NCBI RefSeq assembly: GCF_000970455.1
Contig: NZ_LAJG01000035.1
Location: forward strand, 1 to 47,694
DNA: 47,694 nt
Direction of reading: 5' to 3'
Source of the DNA: Devosia soli
Lineage (GTDB): Bacteria > Pseudomonadota > Alphaproteobacteria > Rhizobiales > Devosiaceae
Numbering within the stretch: the stretch's first letter is position 1; each line of letters begins with the position of its first letter. This document shows positions 35,441-43,669 of the stretch, one piece after another. The position numbers were made by a program, and so were the translations under genes. Below the pieces are notes generated by a model. It was not told the origin of the DNA. It ran no database searches and saw nothing but the letters and a program-made list of their open reading frames with translations.

Positions 35441-36427
35441 TCAGCGGTTGCGGGTCATGAGGTGACGTTCCCAGGCATAGGCAGTCTCGACGATTTCTTC
35501 GAGATCGTCGTGTTGCGGCACCCAGCCGAGGAGCGAGCGGACTTTCTCGCCAGTGGCGGTGATCGAGGCCGGATCGCCGGGGCGGCGCGGGCTTTCATCG
35601 GCGCGGAAATTGACGCCCGAGACCTTGCGGACTGTCTCGACCACTTCGCGCACGGAATAGCCCTGGCCATAGGCGCAGTTGAGCGTCGTGCTCTCGCCGC
35701 CGGCCCGCAAATGCTTGAGTAGCAGGGCATGGGCGGCGATCAGGTCTGTCACGTGAATATAGTCGCGTACGCAGGTTCCGTCGGGCGTTTCGTAATCGGT
35801 GCCGAAGAGATCCATCTTTTCGCGCTGGCCGAGGGCGGTCTGACAGGCAACCTTGATGAGGTGGGTGGCAAGCGGGGTCGACTGGCCCGAGCGCTTCTGC
35901 GGATCGGCGCCGGCGACGTTGAAATAACGGAGAACGCCGAAAGTCAGGGGATGAGCGGCCGCGACGTCGGCAAGCATCCACTCGGTCATGAGTTTTGAAC
36001 GGCCATAGGGCGACATCGGGTTGAGCGGAGTATCCTCGACGACTGGCGCGAGGCCGGTCATGCCATAGACGGCGGCAGTCGAGGAAAAGATGAAGTGCTT
36101 GACGCCGCCCTTGACCGCGGCCTCGATCAGGTTGCGCGAGGTTGCGGTGTTGTTTGCGTAGTATTTGAGTGGATTGGTTACCGATTCGGGAACGACGATC
36201 GAGCCGGCGAAGTGAATTATTTCACTGATGGCGTATTTTTCGATGAGGCCGACGACGAAGTCGATATCGCCGGCATTGCCTTCGACAAAGCGGGCCCGGC
36301 CGTCGATGGCCCAGTCGAATCCGGTGATGAGATTGTCGAGGACGATGACGTCTTCGCCAGCATCAGTCAGGTTCAGAACCATGTGGCTGCCGATGTAACC
36401 TGCACCGCCGGTAACCAAAACTGCCAT
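35441..36427 (-). CDS. galE: UDP-glucose 4-epimerase
   Basis: Interconverts UDP-glucose and UDP-galactose with bound NAD. 328 aa, a normal length. Rossmann motif [10 protein letters not shown] at 6-15; catalytic Thr117 within FSSTAAVYG and the Tyr141-x3-Lys145 pair in [12 protein letters not shown] are all present. PSSP-type substrate loop residues are seen near RRPGDPASI. Divergent from galU (103-bp intergenic region), the enzyme that makes its UDP-glucose substrate. Confidence 0.95.
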   Translation of the reverse strand: MAVLVTGGAGYIGSHMVLNLTDAGEDVIVLDNLITGFDWAIDGRARFVEGNAGDIDFVVGLIEKYAISEIIHFAGSIVVPESVTNPLKYYANNTATSRNLIEAAVKGGVKHFIFSSTAAVYGMTGLAPVVEDTPLNPMSPYGRSKLMTEWMLADVAAAHPLTFGVLRYFNVAGADPQKRSGQSTPLATHLIKVACQTALGQREKMDLFGTDYETPDGTCVRDYIHVTDLIAAHALLLKHLRAGGESTTLNCAYGQGYSVREVVETVRKVSGVNFRADESPRRPGDPASITATGEKVRSLLGWVPQHDDLEEIVETAYAWERHLMTRNR

Positions 36428-36530
36428 TTGTCCCTATCCAGTCGCTAAAACCTGTTGTTCTGCAACGCTATGTATCAGATGTTGCGCTGGAAGCCACAAC
36501 ACCTGCCAAACGAGATTAAAGGGATCCTCC

Positions 36531-37409
36531 GTGTCAAAGCGTGTGCGTACCGCCGTATTCCCCGTAGCGGGGCTGGGAACGCGTTTCCTGCCGGCCACCA
36601 AGGCCATGCCCAAGGAAATGCTGACCGTCGTCGATCGCCCCTTGATCCAGTATGCGGTGGATGAAGCGCGCGAAGCCGGGATCGAGCATTTTGTGTTCGT
36701 GACCGGCCGCAACAAGGGCGTGATCGAAGATCATTTCGACCGTCAGTTCGAGCTTGAGACGACCCTGGAGATGCGCGGCAAGACTGCAGCCCTCACCGAA
36801 TTGCAGAAGGATCTGCCGTCGGCTGGGCGCACGAGCTTTACCCGCCAGCAGGAGCCTCTGGGCCTCGGCCATGCCGTTTGGTGCGCGCGCGATATCGTGG
36901 GCGACAATCCCTTTGCCTTGCTGCTCCCCGACATGCTGTTCAAGGGTGAGCCCGGCGTCTTGCGGCAGATGATGGACGCCTATGAAGAGACCGGCGGCAA
37001 TGTCATTGCGGTGGAAGAAGTGCCGCATGACGAAGTTTCGTCCTATGGCGTCATCGGCCGCGGCGAAGGTCCCGATACGGGCTTTGAGCTGACCGAAATG
37101 GTTGAAAAGCCGAAGAAGGAAGAGGCGCCGTCCAATCTCATCATTTCGGGCCGCTACATCCTTCAGCCGGAAATCTTTTCGCTGCTCGCTGAGCAGACCA
37201 AGGGCGCCGGCGGGGAAATCCAGCTCACCGACGCCATGCAGACGCTGATGCATCGGCAGCATTTTACCGGCGTCAAATATGTCGGCCAGAGTTTTGACTG
37301 CGGCTCTAAGATCGGGTTCCTCAAGGCCAATGTCGTCTATGCGCTCGAGCGCGACGATATCGGCCCCGATTTCCGAAAGGAATTGAGCAAGCTCGGCCTT
37401 AGCGTCTAG
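36531..37409 (+). CDS. galU: UTP-glucose-1-phosphate uridylyltransferase
   Basis: Makes UDP-glucose for glycan and lipid synthesis. 292 aa; GTG 36531 with AAGGGA upstream opens [20 protein letters not shown]. The nucleotide-binding motif [18 protein letters not shown], the [13 protein letters not shown] block and [11 protein letters not shown] are standard. Its stop overlaps the stop of the convergent outer-membrane protein gene by 4 bp. Together with galE and manC it gives the cell UDP-glucose, UDP-galactose and GDP-mannose. Confidence 0.96.
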   Translation: MSKRVRTAVFPVAGLGTRFLPATKAMPKEMLTVVDRPLIQYAVDEAREAGIEHFVFVTGRNKGVIEDHFDRQFELETTLEMRGKTAALTELQKDLPSAGRTSFTRQQEPLGLGHAVWCARDIVGDNPFALLLPDMLFKGEPGVLRQMMDAYEETGGNVIAVEEVPHDEVSSYGVIGRGEGPDTGFELTEMVEKPKKEEAPSNLIISGRYILQPEIFSLLAEQTKGAGGEIQLTDAMQTLMHRQHFTGVKYVGQSFDCGSKIGFLKANVVYALERDDIGPDFRKELSKLGLSV

Positions 37410-38797
37410 CGCTTGAGGGTGATGCCCAGGCTCACCTGATGGGTCTGGGTATTGCCCGAAGACGTATCCGAATTGCCATAGCCATAATCGGCATTGAGAC
37501 TGGTGTTGGCGCCGAGCGTGTAGTCGGCGCCAGCCCCTAGGCCGAGGCGCTTTTCGGTTGTGGCAGTGCCGACGAGCTCAGCATTGGACCATTCGGCAGA
37601 GGCGCGAAGCTGCAGCCAGGTGTTGACGGTGTATTGCGCATTGGCAAAGGCGGTGTGCTGCAGGCGCGCCGTGCCTGCCGAATCGGCGCCGGGCGGCGTC
37701 AGTTCGGTTTCGAGCCCAGCTGTCAGCTGAATCGTCGGATCGGGCCGATAGGTCACCTCGGCCGAATAGAGCTGGGCAGTGATTTCGCCGAGCTGGGTGG
37801 CGTCGAAGACGCGCTGACCGACGCCGACCGAGGCGCTGGCGGACCAGACGTCGTTCCAATCGGCAGCGATGCCGGTCCTGAGGGTACGATTGGTGGCGTT
37901 CGGATAGACGCCAAGGCTCGCGGTAGCAGTATCGAAGATGTCGCGCTCAACCGCGCCTTCGCCGAAAACCTCGAGGATCGGCGTGATCGGGTAGCCGAGA
38001 CGCAGATTGGCGGAGCCGGCCCAGTAGTTCTGTTCGCTATTGTCGGTTAGTCCCGTATCGGTGCGGGCCGTCGGACCATAAACCACGCGCTTGATGCCAG
38101 CCCCAACGCCCAGGTTGAACCGGCCGAATTGCCGGTCTAAGCCGACATCGAGATTGCCGGAATAGACCTGGGGCGGGGTCGTGACGAAGGGCGAGAGGCC
38201 TGGCGTGCCCGGAAGGTCCTGGCTGAGGCTGAGATTGCCTTCGGCCTTTAAGCTGGTTTCAGGGTTGATCGGGGTCGAGGCGGAAAAGCCGATATTGGCC
38301 GACGTGACCGTCGGCATGTCGCCGCCGCCATTGGCGCTCTTGGCGATTTCAGCGCCACCGGTGACGACGAGGTCGGTGATGCTGCCCTGGTGCGTATAGG
38401 TAAACGACGGGGTCAGGCGCGCGACGAAGCTGCCCTCGCCATTGGAATTCTGATAGGTGCCGCGAAGGCCAACGGACCAATCGAGCGGCACGGTGTCGCT
38501 CGCACTTTCCGGCGAGACGGCGAATTCGGGCGGCACGGGCTGGGCGGGATAGACGCCTGAGCGGAGCCGATCGTTCTTGAGCACAAGATCAGGGTCCACG
38601 CCATGAGTGCCGGGATAAGTGGGGCGGAGGGGCTGGGTGCTGCCGGTCGTCGTTTCGTCGGTTGCCGCCGTGCTATCGCTGGTGGCTGGATCGGTGTTGA
38701 GCAGACGCGGCGCCGCATGGCCAGGCAGGGCGGCGCTGGCCATGAGGCCGGCAGCCAGGCCTATCGCCAGGGTCCGATGTCGCTCTAGAAAGGGCAA
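37406..38797 (-). CDS. Outer-membrane beta-barrel protein
   Basis: 463 aa starting with TTG 38797, supported by GGAG 6 nt upstream. A signal peptide (ending PGHAAP) is followed by a Thr/Ser-rich disordered region (about 35-75), then some 14-16 alternating amphipathic strands with aromatic ends to the C-terminus, such as [15 protein letters not shown] and [16 protein letters not shown]. It ends in SLGITLKR rather than the classical terminal Phe. It resembles the rhizobial outer-membrane beta-barrel proteins encoded near exopolysaccharide genes; its place against galU fits that, but function is not known. Confidence 0.75.
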   Translation of the reverse strand: MPFLERHRTLAIGLAAGLMASAALPGHAAPRLLNTDPATSDSTAATDETTTGSTQPLRPTYPGTHGVDPDLVLKNDRLRSGVYPAQPVPPEFAVSPESASDTVPLDWSVGLRGTYQNSNGEGSFVARLTPSFTYTHQGSITDLVVTGGAEIAKSANGGGDMPTVTSANIGFSASTPINPETSLKAEGNLSLSQDLPGTPGLSPFVTTPPQVYSGNLDVGLDRQFGRFNLGVGAGIKRVVYGPTARTDTGLTDNSEQNYWAGSANLRLGYPITPILEVFGEGAVERDIFDTATASLGVYPNATNRTLRTGIAADWNDVWSASASVGVGQRVFDATQLGEITAQLYSAEVTYRPDPTIQLTAGLETELTPPGADSAGTARLQHTAFANAQYTVNTWLQLRASAEWSNAELVGTATTEKRLGLGAGADYTLGANTSLNADYGYGNSDTSSGNTQTHQVSLGITLKR

Positions 38798-38884
38798 GCC
38801 GCGCTCCGTTGAGGGGACTCCGAAGAATGGATGCCCCGCGCGCGATCCTTTCAGCTTATGGTTAACGAACTCTTGAGGTGTGTG

Positions 38885-39337
38885 TCAGATTGCTTCGACG
38901 CGGAGAACCGCGCCATCGCTGCCGGTGATGCGAACCCGATGGCCAGCCGGCAGATCGGGTCCGGCAATGCGCCAGACGGTATCGCCAAGCGCCAGGCGAC
39001 CAAAGCCACCGGCGATGGGCTGCTCGAGCACCGCTTCTTGCCCGATGAAGCGATCGGCACGGCGATTGAGATAGGGATTATCTGTACCGGAGGCGGGGCG
39101 CGACTTCATCCATCGCGTCCAGGCGAAGATGGCGACAAGGGCGATGACGCCGAAGATCAACCATTGCAAAGGCCAGGAGATCGGCTCGACGAGCACGATG
39201 AGGCCGGTGACGATGCCGGCGACGCCAAGCCAGAGCAGAAATCCGCCCGGCACGACGAGTTCGAGGGCAAGCAGGACCAGACCCGCGATGACCCAGGCCC
39301 ATGGCATGTTGGCGGCGAGAAAATCGACGAGTGCCAT
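38885..39337 (-). CDS. NfeD-like membrane protein
   Basis: Partner of stomatin-type proteins; 150 aa with two or three N-terminal membrane segments (about 10-30, 35-55, 57-75) and a C-terminal OB-fold domain (about 88-150) with GQEAVLEQPIAGGFGRLALG and WRIAGPDLPAGHRVRI. The serine-protease domain of long NfeD proteins is absent, so this is the short form. It follows the SPFH gene by 9 bp on the same strand, the conserved qmcA-ybbK arrangement seen in E. coli. Confidence 0.9.
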   Translation of the reverse strand: MALVDFLAANMPWAWVIAGLVLLALELVVPGGFLLWLGVAGIVTGLIVLVEPISWPLQWLIFGVIALVAIFAWTRWMKSRPASGTDNPYLNRRADRFIGQEAVLEQPIAGGFGRLALGDTVWRIAGPDLPAGHRVRITGSDGAVLRVEAI

Positions 39338-39346
39338 GGCTGCGTC

Positions 39347-40366
39347 TCAGCTCGGATTGGGCTCGCGCGGGGACTGGCCGGCGACGGGCGGACGCGAGGC
39401 CGGCCGTGTCGGCTGGGCCTGGCGCGTCTCGCCACCGCCGAAAGTCTCGCGAGCGATTTCGGCAATGCCGCCGATGGCGCCGATGACGCTCGAGGCTTCG
39501 ACCGGCAACATCAGCACCTTCTGGTTGGGCGAGGTGGCAAGCTTGCCGAGGGCGGCGATATAATTGTTGGCAACGAAATAATTGATGGCCTGGACGTTGC
39601 CGGCGGCGATGGCTTCGGAAACCATCTGCGTTGCCTTGGCTTCGGCTTCGGCAGCGCGTTCTCGTGCCTCGGCATCGCGGAAGGCAGCTTCGCGGCGGCC
39701 CTCGGCCTCGAGGACCTGAGCCTGCTTTTCACCTTCGGCCTTGAGGATGGCGGCCTGGCGGCTGCCTTCGGCTTCGAGAATGGTCGCGCGCTTTTCACGC
39801 TCGGCCTTCATCTGGCGGCCCATGGAATCGACGAGATCCTTTGGCGGGTCGATATCCTTGATCTCGATGCGCGTGATCTTGACGCCCCAGGGGGAGACCG
39901 CGGTGTCGACGACGCGCAGCAGGCGCTCGTTGATCTCATCGCGGTGGCTCAAGAGTTCGTCGAGATCCATCGAGCCCATGACCGTACGGATATTGGTCAT
40001 GGTGAGATTGAGAATGGCGTTTTCGAGATTGGCGACCTCGTAGGCGGCCGCCGCTGCGTCGAGGATCTGGTAGAAGGTGACGCCATTGGCCGTGATCGAG
40101 GCGTTGTCGCGGGTGATGACTTCCTGGTGGGGAACGTCGAGCACCTGCTCCATGACGTTGATCTTCTTGCCGATCGTGTCGATGAACGGAACGATGAGGT
40201 TGAGGCCCGGCTTCAGGGTGCGCGTATATTTGCCGAAGCGCTCGATAGTGTAATTGTAGCCCTGCGGCACGGTCTTGGCGCCGGCGAAGAGCACCAGAAT
40301 GAGCAGGACCGCGAGAAAGATCAGCGTAATGCTGAGCCCATCAAGACCAAAACCTTCAAATCCCAT
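39347..40366 (-). CDS. qmcA: SPFH/band 7 stomatin-like membrane protein (QmcA type)
   Basis: Scaffold of membrane microdomains, often linked to quality control with FtsH. ATG 40366 (339 aa) has GGAG/GGAA upstream; an in-frame extension to 40444 is unlikely. One N-terminal membrane helix (about 12-32), then [15 protein letters not shown], the SPFH domain with [13 protein letters not shown] and [18 protein letters not shown], a long Ala/Glu-rich coiled coil (about 190-260) and a Pro-rich tail. E. coli QmcA is 305 aa. Operon with the short NfeD gene. Confidence 0.92.
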   Translation of the reverse strand: MGFEGFGLDGLSITLIFLAVLLILVLFAGAKTVPQGYNYTIERFGKYTRTLKPGLNLIVPFIDTIGKKINVMEQVLDVPHQEVITRDNASITANGVTFYQILDAAAAAYEVANLENAILNLTMTNIRTVMGSMDLDELLSHRDEINERLLRVVDTAVSPWGVKITRIEIKDIDPPKDLVDSMGRQMKAEREKRATILEAEGSRQAAILKAEGEKQAQVLEAEGRREAAFRDAEARERAAEAEAKATQMVSEAIAAGNVQAINYFVANNYIAALGKLATSPNQKVLMLPVEASSVIGAIGGIAEIARETFGGGETRQAQPTRPASRPPVAGQSPREPNPS

Positions 40367-40540
40367 TCTTTCCACTCCGAAGATGTTCTGGTTTCTATCT
40401 ATGAGTATAGGCTCGGTTAGGCAATCATAGACCGTCCTGGCCATGGCGCGGTTTTTTGGGGCAGGTGGCTGCCTTCGGTCTTGCGAGTTGTTCGATCTGG
40501 GCCTAACCCTTCAGCCCAACCGATCCATTCTTCTGTAGAG

Positions 40541-41182
40541 ATGCTCATGCCGCAGGACGCAACCGCTATCCGCTCCATCCTGTCCCTGGCCCCGGTCGTG
40601 CCGGTCATCATCCTCGATGATGTTTCGCAGGCGCTGCCCTTGGCGGAGGCGCTGGTGGCCGGTGGGCTCCCTGTTCTGGAAGTGACGCTGCGGACGCCGA
40701 ACGCGCTCAAGGTCATGGAAGAGATGGCCAAGGTTTCCGGCGCCATTGTCGGCTCCGGCACCGTGCGCAATGCCGCGCATATGAAGTCGTCGGTGGATGC
40801 CGGCTGTCGGTTTATGGTGTCGCCAGGGGCGTCGCCGCGACTGCTCGATGCGGCCGACGATATCGCCATCCCGCTGCTGCCGGGCATTGGCACGCCGACC
40901 GAAGCCATGGCGGCGGCGGAGCGGGGATATTCGTTCCTCAAATTCTTTCCGGCCGAGGCACTTGGCGGGGCGCCCGTGCTCAAGGCATTCGCCTCCCCGC
41001 TGCCCGACATCACCTTCTGCCCGACGGGCGGGATCGACGTGGTCAAGGCCAAGACCTATCTCAGCCTGCCCAACGTGATCTGTGTCGGCGGTAGCTGGAT
41101 CATGCCGGCCGATGCGCTGGCGAGCGGCGACTTCGCCCGCATCGAAGCGCTCGCCAAGGAAGCGAGCGCGCTCAGGGCCTGA
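40541..41182 (+). CDS. eda: KDPG/KHG aldolase
   Basis: Splits 2-keto-3-deoxy-6-phosphogluconate into pyruvate and glyceraldehyde-3-phosphate, the last Entner-Doudoroff step. 213 aa from ATG 40541, the same as E. coli Eda; ATG 40547 is a close alternative. Catalytic Glu47 in VLEVTLRT and Schiff-base Lys134 in FLKFFPAEA are present, as is the phosphate site FCPTGGI and CVGGSWIMPADAL. No edd or zwf is adjacent; the divergent neighbour is the qmcA gene. The dehydratase at 31394 could supply its pathway if its product is KDG. Confidence 0.95.
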   Translation: MLMPQDATAIRSILSLAPVVPVIILDDVSQALPLAEALVAGGLPVLEVTLRTPNALKVMEEMAKVSGAIVGSGTVRNAAHMKSSVDAGCRFMVSPGASPRLLDAADDIAIPLLPGIGTPTEAMAAAERGYSFLKFFPAEALGGAPVLKAFASPLPDITFCPTGGIDVVKAKTYLSLPNVICVGGSWIMPADALASGDFARIEALAKEASALRA

Positions 41183-41208
41183 GTGCAGACTAGGTAAGCC
41201 ACGATCGG

Positions 41209-41242
41209 CACCCTCCCCCTTACGGGGAGGGTTGGGGAGGAG
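41209..41242 (+). repeat. Inverted repeat, left copy (34 bp) of the DUF559 element
   Basis: The 34-bp block from CACCCTCCCCC to GGGGAGGAG matches the reverse complement of 41605-41638 at 30 of 34 positions. Each copy is itself partly palindromic (CCCTCCCCC/GGGGAGGG). The right end of this copy supplies the purine-rich ribosome site of the DUF559 gene. Confidence 0.85.
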
Positions 41243-41243
41243 G

Positions 41244-41696
41244 ATGGTGGGCAAGGAGCTGCGGAAAAAACTCAGAGCCCGGCCAACCGTGCCAGAAGTT
41301 CGGTTCTGGCGCCTCATTCATCCTCTTCGCACGCAAGGCTGGCACTTTCGCAAGCAGGTCCAGCTGGGCAACCATTACGTCGATCTTGCCTGTTTGCAGG
41401 CAGGGCTCGTCGTGGAAATCGATGGCGATCGCCACGGAGCTGAGCTCGCCTTTCGTAATGATGCAACTCGCGACCAATATCTGCAGGAGCGTGGATTTTT
41501 TGTCCTGCGTTCCAGCAATGAAGATGTGCTGGCCAATCCTGAAGGCGTTTACCAGTTGCTCGCTGCCGCACTTGAGGGCCGTCAAAGCAATCTTCGCGCG
41601 AGCCCCCCTCCCCAGCCCTCCTCGCAAGGGGGAGGGTGTCAGATCGAGTCTGGGGCACTATCTCGATCCATTCCGCCGTTTTCGGAGAGGGACTGA
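41244..41696 (+). CDS. DUF559 (VSR/PD-(D/E)XK-like endonuclease fold) protein
   Basis: 150 aa. ATG 41244 directly follows the purine-rich end of a 34-bp repeat; GTG 41247 is equally possible. Core blocks are typical DUF559: RPTVPEVRFWRLI, FRKQVQLGNHYVDLACLQAGLVVEIDGDRHG, RDQYLQERGFFVLRSSNEDVLANPEGV, with the Asp/Glu residues of a PD-(D/E)XK-like site in VDLACLQAGLVVEIDGD. The last ~35 codons run through the right repeat and are Pro/Ser-rich filler ending inside the modE start (TGATG). It looks like a small mobile cassette placed between eda and modE. Biological role of the family is unknown. Confidence 0.82.
   Translation: MVGKELRKKLRARPTVPEVRFWRLIHPLRTQGWHFRKQVQLGNHYVDLACLQAGLVVEIDGDRHGAELAFRNDATRDQYLQERGFFVLRSSNEDVLANPEGVYQLLAAALEGRQSNLRASPPPQPSSQGGGCQIESGALSRSIPPFSERD
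41605..41638 (-). repeat. Inverted repeat, right copy (34 bp) of the DUF559 element
   Basis: Reverse-complement partner of 41209-41242 (30/34 identical). It lies inside the 3' part of the DUF559 frame, encoding the SPPPQPSSQGGG stretch. The two repeats span a 430-bp unit. Confidence 0.85.
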
Positions 41697-42058
41697 TGAG
41701 CGTTACCAATTCCGGTCTCGGTCACCTCCGCATTGTGCTTTCCGACAAAGCCTATATCGGACCCGGGCGGGCGGATCTGCTCGAGGGCATTGCGGCGACC
41801 GGCTCGATCTCGGCGGCCGGTAAGGCCATGGGGATGAGCTATAAGCGGGCCTGGAGCTTGGTGCAGGCGCTTAATGAGGGATTTGGTCGGCCTTTGGTCG
41901 ATACTGTCCGGGGCGGTGCGGGGCAGGGTGGGGCGGTGCTGACGCCGCTCGGACAAGAGGTGCTCCGACGCTATCGGGCGATGCAGGTCGCCACTGAAGC
42001 GGCGATTGCCAGCGATGTCGCGGCCCTCCGCGCAGCAATATCCGATATTTCCGTATAA
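41696..42058 (+). CDS. modE: ModE-type molybdate regulator, DNA-binding domain only
   Basis: 120-aa winged-helix protein of the ModE N-terminal family; ATG 41696 overlaps the DUF559 stop (TGATG). The blocks GPGRADLLEGIAATGSISAA, AMGMSYKRAWSLVQALN and GQGGAVLTPLGQEVLRRY are typical. The C-terminal Mop/TOBE domains that bind molybdate in E. coli ModE (262 aa) are absent, so effector sensing must be lost, indirect, or through another protein. It lies 68 bp upstream of modA, and the gap holds clustered CGATATG half-sites, its likely targets. Confidence 0.9.
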   Translation: MSVTNSGLGHLRIVLSDKAYIGPGRADLLEGIAATGSISAAGKAMGMSYKRAWSLVQALNEGFGRPLVDTVRGGAGQGGAVLTPLGQEVLRRYRAMQVATEAAIASDVAALRAAISDISV

Positions 42059-42117
42059 ACATATCGCTTGCGCCTTGGATATGTTTCCGCCATCGATATG
42101 GCCGATCGAACATATCG
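42043..42117. promoter_or_regulatory. Cluster of CGATATG half-sites between modE and modA
   Basis: Five related half-sites: CGATAT (42043), AAACATATC (42057-42065), GATATGTTT (42078-42086), CGATATG (42094-42100) and CATATCG (42111-42117). The second and third form a 9-bp perfect inverted repeat with a 12-bp spacer; the fourth and fifth form a 7-bp one with 10 bp. This looks like a double operator for the ModE-type regulator. Confidence 0.6.
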
Positions 42118-42126
42118 GAGGCTTCC

Positions 42127-42855
42127 TTGTCCCGTCTGCTGCTTTCTCTTGCCGTTATCGCCGCCACTGCAACGCCGGCCTTTGCTGAAACCGTCAATGT
42201 CGCGGTGGCAGCCAATTTCACCGCTGTCGCCGAAGAGCTGAAAACGCTGTTCGAGGCCAAGGGCGAGCATCGGGTGGACCTGAGCTTTGGCGCGACGGGG
42301 CAGCTTTACACGCAGATCACGCAGGCGGCGCCATTCGGCGTTTTCCTCGCCGCCGACGATACGCGCCCGCAAAAAGCAATCGAAGAAGGCTTTGGGGTTG
42401 CTGGTACGGCTTTCATCTATGCCGAGGGGCAGTTGGCGCTTTATGGACCGGGCCGCGATCTCAGCGACGGCGAAGCGGCGCTCAAGGAGAACTTCAACAA
42501 GCTCGCCATCGCAGATCCTGAGGCAGCGCCCTATGGCAAGGCCGCAATCGAAACGCTGACGGCGCTTGGCCTTCTCGATATGCTGACGCCCAAGCTCGTC
42601 CAAGGCGAGAATATCTCGCAAACGCTGCAGTTCATCGAAAGCGGCAATGCCGAACTTGGTTTTGTGGCCGCAAGCCAGATTCTTGGCAACGCCGATCAAT
42701 GGATCGTGCCGGCCAAGTTGCACGAACCGATTGCACAGGGTGCGGTGCTGCTCAAGGAAGGCGAGAACAATCCGGCGGCCATCGCTTTTCTCGACTTCCT
42801 CAAATCGGACGAGGCCGTGTCGGTCATCGAGGCGGCGGGCTATAGCGTCCCGTAA
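42127..42855 (+). CDS. modA: Molybdate ABC transporter substrate-binding protein
   Basis: Periplasmic binding protein that captures molybdate or tungstate; 242 aa starting with TTG 42127, with GGAGG 4-8 nt upstream. Signal peptide MSRLLLSLAVIAATATPAFA. Mature blocks NVAVAANFTAVAEELKTLF, LSFGATGQLYTQI, GVFLAADDTRPQKAIEEG and ELGFVAASQI are the ModA pattern. It ends PAAIAFLDFLKSDEAVSVIEAAGY, typical of this family. The modB start overlaps its stop by 1 nt (TAATG). Confidence 0.95.
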   Translation: MSRLLLSLAVIAATATPAFAETVNVAVAANFTAVAEELKTLFEAKGEHRVDLSFGATGQLYTQITQAAPFGVFLAADDTRPQKAIEEGFGVAGTAFIYAEGQLALYGPGRDLSDGEAALKENFNKLAIADPEAAPYGKAAIETLTALGLLDMLTPKLVQGENISQTLQFIESGNAELGFVAASQILGNADQWIVPAKLHEPIAQGAVLLKEGENNPAAIAFLDFLKSDEAVSVIEAAGYSVP

Positions 42856-43529
42856 TGGATTGGACGACGCTACTTTCCCCGATCGCTTTGACGCTTGGCC
42901 TTGCGCTGAGCGTCACGCTTGCCTTGCTGGTCATTGCCACGCCCATCGCCTGGTGGCTAGCGCATGGACGCTCGGTGGGCAAGGAAGTGGTGGGGGCTGT
43001 GGTGACGCTGCCGCTCGTCTTGCCGCCTACCGTTCTCGGCTTCTATCTGCTTCTGACGCTTGGGCCGAATGGGCCTGGCGGCTGGATTGCAGGATTGTGG
43101 GGCGCTCGGACAATGGCCTTTTCCTTTGGCGGGCTGGTCATCGGGGCTGGCGTCGCCTCGCTTCCCTTCATGGTGCAGCCGCTGCGCAATGCCTTTGCGA
43201 GCATCGAAGCGGAAGTGTTGGAGGTGGCCGAAACGCTTGGCGCGACGTCATGGCAGCGGTTCTTTCGCGTGGCACTGCCTCTGGCCATGCCCGGCTATCT
43301 CGTTGGGGCGATCATGACCTTTGCGCATACGATGGGCGAATTCGGGGTGGTGCTGATGATCGGCGGCAATATTCCAGGCGAGACCAAGGTGCTCTCGATC
43401 GCCATCTACGACTTCGTCGAGCGCCTGCAATGGGAGCGGGCGCATGTCTTGGCGGGGGGGATGGTGGTGTTCGCGTTTCTCGTGATTTTCGCGACCATGA
43501 TTGTCGGAAGGAGAGAGCGGACTGCGTGA
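42855..43529 (+). CDS. modB: Molybdate ABC transporter permease
   Basis: Inner-membrane channel subunit, 224 aa, full length. Five to six membrane helices are visible, and the coupling loop EAAxxLGAx6F reads EVAETLGATSWQRFFRVALP. VTLPLVLPPTVLGFYLL and TFAHTMGEFGVVLMIGGN are ModB signatures. It needs the ATPase ModC, which normally follows, but here only 140 bp separate it from lldD and no ABC ATPase gene occurs anywhere in the window. Confidence 0.95.
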   Translation: MDWTTLLSPIALTLGLALSVTLALLVIATPIAWWLAHGRSVGKEVVGAVVTLPLVLPPTVLGFYLLLTLGPNGPGGWIAGLWGARTMAFSFGGLVIGAGVASLPFMVQPLRNAFASIEAEVLEVAETLGATSWQRFFRVALPLAMPGYLVGAIMTFAHTMGEFGVVLMIGGNIPGETKVLSIAIYDFVERLQWERAHVLAGGMVVFAFLVIFATMIVGRRERTA

Positions 43530-43615
43530 GCGGCAGGGCCCACCCACCAGCCAGATCGGGTCCTTGCCGGCTCAAGTTTTGCCACTCACTCGGATTGCCC
43601 CGACAGACTCCTTGA
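43526..43615 (+). other. Short frame where modC would be expected
   Basis: A 29-codon frame starts GTGAGC overlapping the modB stop, exactly the usual modC start arrangement, but the peptide (MSGRAHPPARSGPCRLKF...) has no Walker A or any ModC similarity. It probably marks a deletion or replacement junction rather than a real gene. Confidence 0.3.
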
Positions 43616-43617
43616 AG

Positions 43618-43631
43618 ACTAACATGTTAGT
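43618..43631. promoter_or_regulatory. GntR operator (palindrome), copy 2, upstream of lldD
   Basis: ACTAACATGTTAGT is a perfect 14-bp palindrome, 38 bp before the lldD start codon. Its central 12 bp equal the site beside gntR at 31290. The position suits repression of lldD. Confidence 0.7.
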
Positions 43632-43669
43632 TGCTAGAGCAGGTCGAACATGTCTCTCGGAGTTCGGCA

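Noticed and set aside
38831..40420. Plus-strand frame of 529 codons opposite nfeD and qmcA
   Set aside because: Mirror image of two well-recognised genes; low-complexity Gly/Asp/Ala composition reflects the coiled coil of the true gene read backwards.
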